Assembly: GCF_014773245.1 (NCBI RefSeq)
Contig: NZ_JACWMX010000002.1
Coordinates: 372,001 to 436,000, forward strand
From: Mucilaginibacter glaciei
Lineage (GTDB): Bacteria > Bacteroidota > Bacteroidia > Sphingobacteriales > Sphingobacteriaceae
Direction of reading: 5' to 3'
Length of the DNA stretch: 64,000 bases
Part shown: piece after piece, positions 52,406-60,209 of the stretch
Position numbering within the stretch: position 1 is the stretch's first letter
Layout of the letters: every line of letters starts with the position of its first letter
Made by a program: the position numbers and the translations under genes
Notes under the pieces: model-generated
Database searches by the model: none
Told to the model about the DNA's origin: nothing
The model's input: the letters and a program-made list of their open reading frames with translations, nothing else

Positions 52406-52738
52406 TCATTTTACAAATTCTATTGCTACCGAATCGGGGAACATCAGCTTCATACTGTGATCATCCAACTTTTGAATTACAAATTTGGTATATGGCTGAT
52501 TACCTTCAAATGATGTAAAGATGGTATCGCCCTTTATAAAATAGTCTTCGGCCACGGGTGCAGCACCATCTTCTAAAGTAAATTGCTTATCGGTTATCTT
52601 TAATACAGTTACGCCGTCCTTTGATTTCCAGGTGCCCGGTAATTTAGGGTTAGTTTGCTTACCGCTATTGCTTGTACAGGCGGCGGCAGCCAATACAAAG
52701 AGACAGGCAGATAAATTAATAATGGTCAGGTTTTTCAT
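52406..52738 (-). CDS. Small lipoprotein
   Basis: 110 residues. The lipobox ACLFVLAAAAC ends in the lipid-acceptor Cys, so it is a lipoprotein. The mature part is beta-rich (WKSKDGVTVLKITDKQFTLE, VIQKLDDHSMKLMFPDSVAI) with a lipocalin-like or Lip-like tone, but no family is certain. It has no close neighbour in the same direction: the next minus-strand gene upstream is separated by a terminator. Confidence 0.75.
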   Translation of the reverse strand: MKNLTIINLSACLFVLAAAACTSNSGKQTNPKLPGTWKSKDGVTVLKITDKQFTLEDGAAPVAEDYFIKGDTIFTSFEGNQPYTKFVIQKLDDHSMKLMFPDSVAIEFVK

Positions 52739-52755
52739 TGTGGCAGGTATATAAA

Positions 52756-52784
52756 AAAAGCACCTGTTAGGTACAGGTGCTTTT
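52756..52784 (-). terminator. Bidirectional-looking terminator between small envelope genes
   Basis: A perfect 12-base stem AAAAGCACCTGT (52756-52767) with ACAGGTGCTTTT (52773-52784), 5-base loop. On the minus strand it is followed by a TTTTTT run, ending the 52795-53136 transcript. Confidence 0.85.
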
Positions 52785-52794
52785 AAGTGTAGTA

Positions 52795-53136
52795 TTACAT
52801 AGGTTTGTTGACCAATGTGGCCTTTTTCACATAAACATGTTTGCCTTTACCATTCACATAGTAGTAAGCCGAATTTTTGTCGATGTAAACGGTTTCACCA
52901 TTAGGCGCAACCTTACCATCAAACTTTTTGTCTGCAACCGCAGCGGCACCTTTTGAAGCTACCTCGGCAGTTCCGTTACCAACCTTTACGGCTGTTTTCT
53001 TGGTAGCCTTCCAACCTTTTTTGGCGCCATTGCTAATTTTCCCACCTAAGGTAGAGTCCTTATGGGTTTGAGCAAATGTGGATGATGCGGCAAATAAACT
53101 GGCAGCAAATAATGCTGATTTGAATAAACGTTTCAT
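52795..53136 (-). CDS. Small exported protein of unknown function
   Basis: 113 residues. A signal peptide (MKRLFKSALFAASLFAASST then FAQ) precedes a basic, Ala/Lys-rich helix-like stretch (ISNGAKKGWKATKKTAVKVG) and a short C-terminal domain with TVYIDKNSAYYYVNGKGKHV. No family is recognised. Probably periplasmic. It is 30 bases after gpsA in the same direction but separated in function. Confidence 0.75.
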   Translation of the reverse strand: MKRLFKSALFAASLFAASSTFAQTHKDSTLGGKISNGAKKGWKATKKTAVKVGNGTAEVASKGAAAVADKKFDGKVAPNGETVYIDKNSAYYYVNGKGKHVYVKKATLVNKPM

Positions 53137-53166
53137 AGGAGTATTTAAATTAAGTTGTTGTATAAT

Positions 53167-54174
53167 CTAACTCAATTTCTCTGCCAGTTTGCGCATTTCT
53201 GTAGCGGGTGCGGTTTTTTTATACAAAATAGCGTATACAGCTTCGCAAATGGGCATTTCAACTTTATACTGCTTATTTACTTGGTGTAGGCAATTTACTG
53301 CATAATAACCCTCGGCAACCATATTCATCTCTAACTGAGCCGATGTTACCGTGTAACCCTTCCCTATCATATTACCAAATGTACGGTTACGGCTAAATTG
53401 CGAGTAAGCAGTAACCAGCAGATCGCCCAGGTAGGCAGATTCCATAATATCCCTGTCAATGGGGTGTACCGATGCTACAAACCTATCCAGCTCACGGATA
53501 GCATTTGATATCAATACCGACTGAAAGTTATCGCCATATCCAATGCCGTGGCAAATGCCGCTGGCAATTGCGTAAACATTTTTCAGCACGGCACCGTACT
53601 CGGTGCCATAAATATCGTCAGACACGATAGTTTTAATGTAACGGGTATTCAGCATACCGGCAAACTCGGCAGCAAGTGCGGCATCTTGTGATGCTATGGT
53701 TAGGTAGGATAGCTTTTCTAACGCTACCTCCTCTGCATGGCATGGCCCGCTTATTACCAGGAAATCTTCGAACGAAACCTGGTAATGCTGATTCAGAAAC
53801 TCTCCAATGATCAGATTCTCGTCAGGCACTATACCCTTGATGGCCGATACGATCTTTTTGCCCTTCAGGTCATCGGCGGTAATGTCCTTTAGCGCTTGTT
53901 TTAAGAACGCAGCAGGCACGTTAAGCAATATGCAGTCTGATTTCTGAACGAGCGCTTTCAGGTCTGATGATATATTTGCGGCAGGCACCTTTATCTCTAC
54001 CGAGCTTAAATAATTAGGGTTGTGCCCAAAATTTTGGATATGGTCAACCGCTTCTGCATTCCGCATCCACCAAAAAATCTCTTTTTCGGTTGTATTGTCG
54101 GTCAGCATTTTAACGTTAGCTGTAGCCCAACTGCCACCGCCAACAACGGTTATTTTGTTTATTTGCTTAAGCAT
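53167..54174 (-). CDS. gpsA: Glycerol-3-phosphate dehydrogenase [NAD(P)+]
   Basis: 335 residues. The Rossmann motif is ITVVGGGSWATANVKML (VGGGSWATA, as in Bacteroidota GpsA), and the substrate region shows SAIKGIVPDENLIIGEFL and VISGPCHAEEVALE. The NVYAIASGICHGIGYGDNFQ helix belongs to the C-terminal domain with a catalytic Lys (LKNVYAIA). It makes sn-glycerol-3-phosphate for phospholipids. Upstream of the efflux pair's terminator at 54273. Confidence 0.93.
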   Translation of the reverse strand: MLKQINKITVVGGGSWATANVKMLTDNTTEKEIFWWMRNAEAVDHIQNFGHNPNYLSSVEIKVPAANISSDLKALVQKSDCILLNVPAAFLKQALKDITADDLKGKKIVSAIKGIVPDENLIIGEFLNQHYQVSFEDFLVISGPCHAEEVALEKLSYLTIASQDAALAAEFAGMLNTRYIKTIVSDDIYGTEYGAVLKNVYAIASGICHGIGYGDNFQSVLISNAIRELDRFVASVHPIDRDIMESAYLGDLLVTAYSQFSRNRTFGNMIGKGYTVTSAQLEMNMVAEGYYAVNCLHQVNKQYKVEMPICEAVYAILYKKTAPATEMRKLAEKLS

Positions 54175-54272
54175 TACTCATGTAAGTATACAGCCGCCTA
54201 ATTGGTTTTAACGGCACAGCAAATAAATGAATTTATAAGCTAAAAGGCATCAGGAAAAGGGATAAAAAGAAA

Positions 54273-54295
54273 AAGGACGAAAGAGCTTCGTCCTT
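54273..54295 (-). terminator. Terminator of the TolC/HlyD operon
   Basis: AAGGACGAA (54273-54281) pairs perfectly with TTCGTCCTT (54287-54295). Read on the minus strand it is followed by TTTTCTTTTTAT. Confidence 0.85.
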
Positions 54296-54319
54296 CAATC
54301 CTTATTCTTTTTATATAAA

Positions 54320-55663
54320 TTAATCCTTCTTCGCGTCGCCGGTGAACAGTTTCGATTTATCAACCTTCTCCACCACCATGCCGTCGTTCAGGGTTTTAGA
54401 GATTGCTGCAAACGGTGCAGCTACAACTTCTTCACCCCCTTTAAGGCCGCTTAGTATTTGTATATAAGTATCATCCTGTATACCGGTAGTTACCGCAACC
54501 TGTTTTACCTTACCTGCCGAATAAACAAATACGTACTCTTTAGCCGGTGCAGAGTCTGAAACTTTTTTCTTGGCGTCATCATCAGCTTTTGGCTTATCAA
54601 CGGTGTTTTTCTTTTCCTCGCGGGTAGTAACTGACTGTATTGGCACCGATAATGCCTTTACATGGTTGGTTTGGATATCAACGGTAGCAGTTAATCCAGG
54701 GCGGAACGGTGAATGGTTGGCAGCGTTCTTTTTCAACAAATCGATGTAGGATTGCGCGGTGATGCGCACTTTAACGGTGAAGTTGGTTACCTGGTCGGCA
54801 TTAGTACCTACCACATTAGCTGAACTACCTATTTCAATTACTTCACCCTCAAATTTCTTACCTAAAAATGCATCTATCTCAATTTTAGCAGGGTTGCCTA
54901 CTGCAATGCGGTTAATGTCGTTCTCATTCACGTCAACATTTACATCCATTTTTGTAAGGTCGGATATGGTCATGATCTCGGTGCCCGCAAATTGCTGGGT
55001 ACCCAAAACACGTTCGCCCTGCTCAATTGACAATTTTGATACTACACCATCAACCGGTGCGTAAATGGTTGTTTTAGCCAGATTATCCTGCGCTTCTTTA
55101 ACAGAAGCCTGCGATTGGGCCAGGCCGTAGGTAGAACCTACAACGTTTTGCTTTGATGCTTCTAACGATGCCTTTGCGCCTTCGTAATTTGCTTTTGTCT
55201 GCTCAAACTCGGCAGTGGTTAATACTTTTTTATCGTAAAGCTCTTTACTCCTTTTGTAGATAGAAGCCTGGTTGGCGAAGGTAGCCTCAGATTGCTTAAG
55301 CATTTGCGATGAATTACCTACGCTTGCTTTTTGCGTGTTGTATGACGCTACTGCACGATCGTATCCTGATTTCAGGATATCCGGGCGGATACGGCAAAGC
55401 AGCTGCCCTTTTTTCACCACATCACCCTCTTTGATAGGCAATTCAACCACCTCGCCAGATACTTCGGGGCTAATCTTTACCTCAACGTGTGGTTTGATCT
55501 TGCCGCTGGCAGATACGGTTTCATTAATGTCGCGGCTATCGGCCTTTTCAATAGCTACCTGCGTAACTTTAGGCTTACCAATTACCCCTGCTACTTTGAG
55601 TATGATTAGTAATACGATCAAAGCGCCAAGGCCAATCAAAATATATTTAGTAGTCTTTCCCAT
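54320..55663 (-). CDS. RND/MacA-type periplasmic adaptor (HlyD family)
   Basis: 447 residues. One N-terminal membrane segment (YILIGLGALIVLLIILKVAG) anchors it. A lipoyl-like domain (KISPEVSGEVVELPIKEGDV), a coiled-coil hairpin (residues about 110-200, QTKANYEGAKASLEASKQNV) and beta-barrel regions follow. It is the adaptor of a tripartite efflux pump. It follows the TolC gene by 28 bases. No inner-membrane pump (MacB or RND) is visible downstream, where gpsA lies; the pump may be elsewhere. Confidence 0.88.
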   Translation of the reverse strand: MGKTTKYILIGLGALIVLLIILKVAGVIGKPKVTQVAIEKADSRDINETVSASGKIKPHVEVKISPEVSGEVVELPIKEGDVVKKGQLLCRIRPDILKSGYDRAVASYNTQKASVGNSSQMLKQSEATFANQASIYKRSKELYDKKVLTTAEFEQTKANYEGAKASLEASKQNVVGSTYGLAQSQASVKEAQDNLAKTTIYAPVDGVVSKLSIEQGERVLGTQQFAGTEIMTISDLTKMDVNVDVNENDINRIAVGNPAKIEIDAFLGKKFEGEVIEIGSSANVVGTNADQVTNFTVKVRITAQSYIDLLKKNAANHSPFRPGLTATVDIQTNHVKALSVPIQSVTTREEKKNTVDKPKADDDAKKKVSDSAPAKEYVFVYSAGKVKQVAVTTGIQDDTYIQILSGLKGGEEVVAAPFAAISKTLNDGMVVEKVDKSKLFTGDAKKD

Positions 55664-55690
55664 AATATTTTCAGGATTTTATTTAGTGTA

Positions 55691-57133
55691 TTAAAGTTTA
55701 ATAGGGTTGCCTAAGTAGTAATCAATAATTTTACTGCGGAACACCACTTCGTAGCGTGCCTGGATTAGGTTAAACTGCGAGGTGTTCAGGTTAGTTAGCG
55801 ACGTATTATAATCGAGCGAGTTAACCAAACCTACGTTGTAGCGTTGTTGTATCACGTTAAAGGCATCTTTATTAGCCTGGTATGTTTGCTGTGTAGATAC
55901 ATACTTTTTCTCGGCAGCACGTACATCCCAAACAGCCTGGTAAATTATTTTACCCAGGTTGTTACGGGCCAATTGTTCTGTCACTACCGCATTCTCATAA
56001 TTTATTCTTGCCTTACGTACAGATGTACGGGCAGAAAACCGGTTAAATATCGGGATCTGTAAAGTGATACCTACCGATTGGTTAAAGTTGTCGCTTAGTT
56101 GCCTGCCTAAAGGGTAATGTAATACAGGTGTGGTAAAATTAGGTACAACCACTGCGTTACCAGAGTTTTGTACAAATCCTACCGTATCTACCCTACCGGT
56201 TGCAACAGGGAAACCAAACTGCCTGCGGGCATCAGAGTAATTGGTACCCACCTGCCCAAATAATACAACACTTGGGTAATAGTTCCCTTTAGCGATGCTG
56301 ATATTTTGTTTGGCTACTTTTTGACGTGCTTCGGCAAGGCTGATATCCGGGTTAACCGCCAGGGCTGTTTTTAATACTGCTTCTGCGTCAAATATAGTAC
56401 TGATATCGCGCAGCTGGCTAATGTCGGGCTTCTCGACCGTTATATTGGCGGAAGGCGCCATCTCCATAAGTTGTTTGAGCGTAAGTATAGATAATTCTAA
56501 CTGGTTTTGTGCGGTTGTATAGTTCAAATCGGCGGTTGATCCCTGTGCCTTAGCCTGAGACAGATCGGCAAGGGTTTGATTGCCCACATCGAAGTTTTTT
56601 TGTGCCCTGTCTAAAGTGATCTTGGCAATGTCAATTTGCTGTAATGATGCAGCTACCAGGTCCTGGTTGGTTAGTACGCTTAAATAGGTGGTTACGACGT
56701 TAAGTACCAAATCGTTTTTAACCTTAGCTGTGCTACCGCGGTCGGCATCAAGCTGCAAGCGGTTAGCGATGATTTGGTTACGGAGCTGCCCACCCTGAAA
56801 AAGAGTTACCTGCGAACTGGCCGTACCGCTTAATGCAAAAATACGCTGGTTGGTAAACTGGTTGGTGGATGGATCGATATTACGGCCAAAATTTAAGGAG
56901 GCCTGCGGCCCGGCGGTTAAGTTAGGTAACAGGTTGTATTTAGATTGCTTTAGGGTTTCTTCGGTTATCGCCTCGTTAAACTGCGACTGCTTAATAGTCA
57001 GATTGCGCTCAAGCGTATAGTCGATAGCTTTTTGCAGGGTAATTAGTTCCTGCGCTTTTGCATTTAAATTAGCTATCGCAAATAATATAAAGCAGGCAAT
57101 GGTTACTTTTGATAATGGTAATTTTAGTTTCAT
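55691..57133 (-). CDS. TolC-family outer-membrane channel
   Basis: 480 residues. A signal peptide covers about residues 1-28 (ending KAQ). Two helical repeats typical of TolC follow, with long amphipathic helices such as KTALAVNPDISLAEARQKVA and ARTSVRKARINYENAVVTEQ. It forms the trimeric outer-membrane channel for the adaptor encoded right downstream. First gene of the two-gene operon. Confidence 0.9.
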   Translation of the reverse strand: MKLKLPLSKVTIACFILFAIANLNAKAQELITLQKAIDYTLERNLTIKQSQFNEAITEETLKQSKYNLLPNLTAGPQASLNFGRNIDPSTNQFTNQRIFALSGTASSQVTLFQGGQLRNQIIANRLQLDADRGSTAKVKNDLVLNVVTTYLSVLTNQDLVAASLQQIDIAKITLDRAQKNFDVGNQTLADLSQAKAQGSTADLNYTTAQNQLELSILTLKQLMEMAPSANITVEKPDISQLRDISTIFDAEAVLKTALAVNPDISLAEARQKVAKQNISIAKGNYYPSVVLFGQVGTNYSDARRQFGFPVATGRVDTVGFVQNSGNAVVVPNFTTPVLHYPLGRQLSDNFNQSVGITLQIPIFNRFSARTSVRKARINYENAVVTEQLARNNLGKIIYQAVWDVRAAEKKYVSTQQTYQANKDAFNVIQQRYNVGLVNSLDYNTSLTNLNTSQFNLIQARYEVVFRSKIIDYYLGNPIKL

Positions 57134-57224
57134 GATAAGTTGGTGTACAATTCTAAGTAAAAGCTAATTACTCTGAAAGCTTTATTTGTTTGTTGATAAT
57201 GAAACATTCTAACTCCTAATTTAC

Positions 57225-57845
57225 ATGTATCTGGTAAAAACGCCCTGGTTGCTTAAAAAGCTGTACCCTAATTTAATATGGGACATAAGGCCGGCTACCC
57301 GCTGTATTTATTTGACTTTTGACGACGGCCCTATACCCATTGTTACACCTTTTGTGTTAAATATTTTAAAAAGGTTTAATGCCAAGGCCACCTTCTTTTG
57401 TATTGGCGATAACGTATACAAGCATCCCGACATTTTTGAGCAGGTAAAAGCCGACGGGCACACCATAGGTAACCATACCTTCAACCACCTTAAAGGATGG
57501 GATACCGATAGCATTAGATACCTTGAAAACTTTTTGGAGGCCGACAAATTATTAGATACTTCGCTCTTTCGCCCGCCTTTTGGTCGGATCAAGAGGGAAC
57601 AAGTGAAACTCCTAAAAAACGCCCGGCCCGACCTGCAAATCATCATGTGGAACATACTAAGTGCCGACTTCGACATTAACCTAAGCCCCGAAAAGTGTTT
57701 GAGTAATGTGATCAATAATACAGGTGCCGGTGATATCGTATTGTTTCACGATAGCCTGAAAGCTTTTGACAGGATGCAATATGCCTTGCCTAAAGCGTTG
57801 GAGCATTGGAGCAAGAGGGGGTACGAGTTTAAAAGTTTATGTTAA
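57225..57845 (+). CDS. Polysaccharide deacetylase-family protein
   Basis: 206 residues. The metal-binding motifs of the NodB fold are TFDDGPIP (residues about 31-38), HTIGNHTFNH (His pair) and RPPFGR; FHDSLKA closes the active site. Such enzymes remove N-acetyl or O-acetyl groups from peptidoglycan or chitin-like chains. There is no clear signal peptide, so location is uncertain. Its end overlaps the ATG of the next gene (ATGTTAA), suggesting coupled translation. Confidence 0.88.
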   Translation: MYLVKTPWLLKKLYPNLIWDIRPATRCIYLTFDDGPIPIVTPFVLNILKRFNAKATFFCIGDNVYKHPDIFEQVKADGHTIGNHTFNHLKGWDTDSIRYLENFLEADKLLDTSLFRPPFGRIKREQVKLLKNARPDLQIIMWNILSADFDINLSPEKCLSNVINNTGAGDIVLFHDSLKAFDRMQYALPKALEHWSKRGYEFKSLC

Positions 57846-58231
57846 TTATAAATCCAATTATGCACCCTATCTTCAGATACCTCATTACCCGACTATTAAT
57901 TTCCATTGTTAGTACTGCGCTTGTCTACATTTTTTATCCAATCATAACCAGTCATCAAAGTCTAACCAATCTTGGCGCGGTATTTCTGATCACTACATTT
58001 TGCAGTTTTTTTATCCACTTCATTTATTTGGCTGTATTTAAATGGCTGCTTCGCAATAAACAAGGGTTGCTCATTATTAAAGCAGTGGTTTGTTTTGCGG
58101 TTATTCCTGCTTGCTTCGTGGCTATTGGCCTGTTTACCTACGGGGTAGATTATAAAGGTGTACTTTTAAGCGCAATAGCTATCGGGCTGCCTAATGCTGC
58201 TTTGCCTTACCTGGAGAAGAAAATAGGTTAA
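57839..58231 (+). CDS. Small polytopic membrane protein
   Basis: 130 residues, four predicted membrane segments (about 15-33, 43-68, 78-98, 103-122). No signature of a known family is recognised. The ATG at 57839 overlaps the stop of the deacetylase gene; ATG 57860 is an alternative. The layout suggests it is made with the deacetylase, perhaps at the membrane. Function unknown. Confidence 0.7.
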   Translation: MLIINPIMHPIFRYLITRLLISIVSTALVYIFYPIITSHQSLTNLGAVFLITTFCSFFIHFIYLAVFKWLLRNKQGLLIIKAVVCFAVIPACFVAIGLFTYGVDYKGVLLSAIAIGLPNAALPYLEKKIG

Positions 58232-58313
58232 CAACGGTTGATACTTCGCCCCTGCAACAATTTGCGGTCTTTATTGTTACAAATATAACCCCCACTTACT
58301 CAATACTTAGCTT

Positions 58314-59417
58314 ATGAAAAAATGGACAATTTTCGCCGCTATATTTTGTGTGGCATTATTTATCACCTGTAAAAAAAATTCGGACGATACAGGCAGCGGT
58401 ACACAACCCGATGCTACTTTAACAGATGCCGTATTAACCCAAAATCTCAGCTTCCCCTGGGAAATACTGTGGGGGCCTGACAATAAACTCTGGATAACCG
58501 AACGCGGTGGCAAGATCAGTCGCGTTGATCCTGCAACAGGGGTAGCAACTCCGGTATTCACCCTCAGCGATGTGGTATCGCAAGGCGAGGGTGGCCTTTT
58601 AGGGATGGTGCTCCACCCCGATTTTAGCACCATTCCCGAAGTTTTTGTAGCTTACAATTATAATAAGGCAGGTGTGTACACTAAAAAGATCGTCAAATTC
58701 ACATACAATGGCACTACGCTTGTAAACCCTGTGGTGTTACTAGATAACATCCCCGCTTCAACTACGCACAACGGTACCCGTTTAGCCATATCGCCCGATA
58801 AGAAGCTGTTTGTTACCAGCGGCGATGCTTCTGTATCATCTCGAGCGCAGGACAAAACCAATTCGGCAGGTAAAATTCAACGTATCAATTTAGATGGCAG
58901 CATCCCTGCCGATAACCCGGTAGCGGGCAGCACGCTTTGGAGTTACGGGCACCGCAACCCGCAAGGCCTCGTATTTGTTGGCGACAGGCTTTACAGCTCG
59001 GAACATGGTAATACAACCGATGACGAAGTAAACATCATTCAAAAAGACCGCAACTTTGGCTGGCCGAACGTAGAAGGATTTTGCAATACTACTACCGAAC
59101 AAACATTTTGCGCAGCCAACAATGTGGCCGAACCTATTTTTGCATGGACGCCTACTATTGCCCCCTCTGGCATTGATTTTTACAGCCATAACTCAATCCC
59201 TCAATGGAAAAATTCGCTGTTATTGGCTGTATTGAAAGACCAGGAATTGCTGCAGCTTAAGCTGAATACCGCCGGTGATAAAGTGGAGGTTATTAATACC
59301 TTTTATAAAAATACCTACGGCCGCATGCGCGATTTGGCTATTTCGCCAATCGGCGATGTTTACATCATTACCAGCAATGGTAGTAATGATAAGATCATAA
59401 AAGTGAGTGTAAAGTAG
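58314..59417 (+). CDS. PQQ-dependent sugar dehydrogenase-like lipoprotein (aldose type)
   Basis: 367 residues. A lipobox (CVALFITC) predicts a lipoprotein. The six-bladed propeller of the glucose/aldose dehydrogenase family begins with LSFPWEILWGPDNKLWITER and contains EGGLLGMVLHPDF, SYGHRNPQGLVF and SEHGNTTDDEVNII motifs. This is the Asd/YliI-type subfamily, distinct from the sorbosone-type gene at 15363. PQQ is needed for activity but no PQQ synthesis genes are here. Confidence 0.9.
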   Translation: MKKWTIFAAIFCVALFITCKKNSDDTGSGTQPDATLTDAVLTQNLSFPWEILWGPDNKLWITERGGKISRVDPATGVATPVFTLSDVVSQGEGGLLGMVLHPDFSTIPEVFVAYNYNKAGVYTKKIVKFTYNGTTLVNPVVLLDNIPASTTHNGTRLAISPDKKLFVTSGDASVSSRAQDKTNSAGKIQRINLDGSIPADNPVAGSTLWSYGHRNPQGLVFVGDRLYSSEHGNTTDDEVNIIQKDRNFGWPNVEGFCNTTTEQTFCAANNVAEPIFAWTPTIAPSGIDFYSHNSIPQWKNSLLLAVLKDQELLQLKLNTAGDKVEVINTFYKNTYGRMRDLAISPIGDVYIITSNGSNDKIIKVSVK

Positions 59418-59467
59418 CATAACTATTTTGAGGTTTTATCGTAACTTTAGATATTATAAAAATCAGA

Positions 59468-59674
59468 ATGATAACGATAACAGTAGATTTACTTCATGAT
59501 AAGGCCTTAAATCTTTTAAGAGATTTAGAGGCTGTAAATTTGATAAAATTGCATAGCGAGGATTTACTAACTGACGCTGAAAGAGTTTTATCATTACAAA
59601 GCCTAAAAGGTAAAATGACAAAGCAATCCGTAGAAGAGATAGAGCGGCAATTAGCTGAATTTCGGGAAGAATGA
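59468..59674 (+). CDS. Small antitoxin-like protein
   Basis: 68 residues, mostly helical. An N-terminal MITITVDLLHDKALNLLRDL pattern with a following LIKLHSED is typical of small Bacteroidota antitoxins of the PIN-toxin class. No recognised DNA-binding fold is clear. Its TGA overlaps the toxin ATG (ATGA at 59671), so the two are co-translated and the antitoxin is first. Confidence 0.75.
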   Translation: MITITVDLLHDKALNLLRDLEAVNLIKLHSEDLLTDAERVLSLQSLKGKMTKQSVEEIERQLAEFREE

Positions 59675-60063
59675 AATCAGTATATCTTTGGGATACCAAC
59701 ACGGTGATATACTTTTTGCAACATCAGTTTTCAGCTTTAGCTGAACAAAAAATCGATGAGTTAGTAAAAACAAATGCTGCTGTCATTTCCGTCATAACAG
59801 AAATTGAACTTTTAAGTTGGCGATCTTCAAATGAAGAGGATATCATAACCATCAAAACTTTTTTGTGGAGTAGCTACATATATCCACTTGATAATGATGT
59901 CAAACAAAAAACCATTGAGATCAGAAAACAATTCAAACTGAAATTGCCTGATGCTATAATTGCCGCTACCGCCTTAGTTTATGGCAAAACACTGATCACA
60001 CGCAACGTTTCGGATTTTGGCAAGATACCGGGGATCAAACTCCTTAACCCCTTCGCGGATTAA
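59671..60063 (+). CDS. PIN-domain (VapC-like) toxin
   Basis: 130 residues. PIN residues are present: Asp8 (YLWDTNTVIY), Glu44 (VITEIELL), Asp94 (KLPDAIIAATAL) and Asp115 (TRNVSDF). VapC-like toxins are Mg-dependent endoribonucleases that cut tRNA or rRNA, neutralised by the cognate antitoxin. The overlap with the upstream antitoxin supports a type II toxin-antitoxin module. A hairpin straddles its stop (60040-60067). Confidence 0.85.
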   Translation: MKSVYLWDTNTVIYFLQHQFSALAEQKIDELVKTNAAVISVITEIELLSWRSSNEEDIITIKTFLWSSYIYPLDNDVKQKTIEIRKQFKLKLPDAIIAATALVYGKTLITRNVSDFGKIPGIKLLNPFAD

Positions 60064-60067
60064 GGAG
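60040..60067 (+). terminator. Hairpin across the toxin stop codon
   Basis: CTCCTTAA (60040-60047) pairs with TTAAGGAG (60060-60067), 12-base loop; the TAA stop is in the right arm. A long T-run is missing, so it may be a weak terminator or an RNA-stability hairpin. Confidence 0.4.
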
Positions 60068-60209
60068 ACGCCGTTTGAATTTATTTAGAACCTATCCAAA
60101 TAGCAATTGTACAAAACGCTGACTGTGAATAAAGTTTATAATTTGTAAATTCGCGGCTACCCTGTTAAAGGGTATCAATTTCTTTACTACAACCAAAAAA
60201 TCAAACAAT

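Noticed and set aside
60158..60174. Small hairpin TACCCT/AGGGTA in the acnA leader as a regulatory element
   Set aside because: Only six pairs and no resemblance to an iron-responsive or other known leader; mentioned only as part of the acnA entry.
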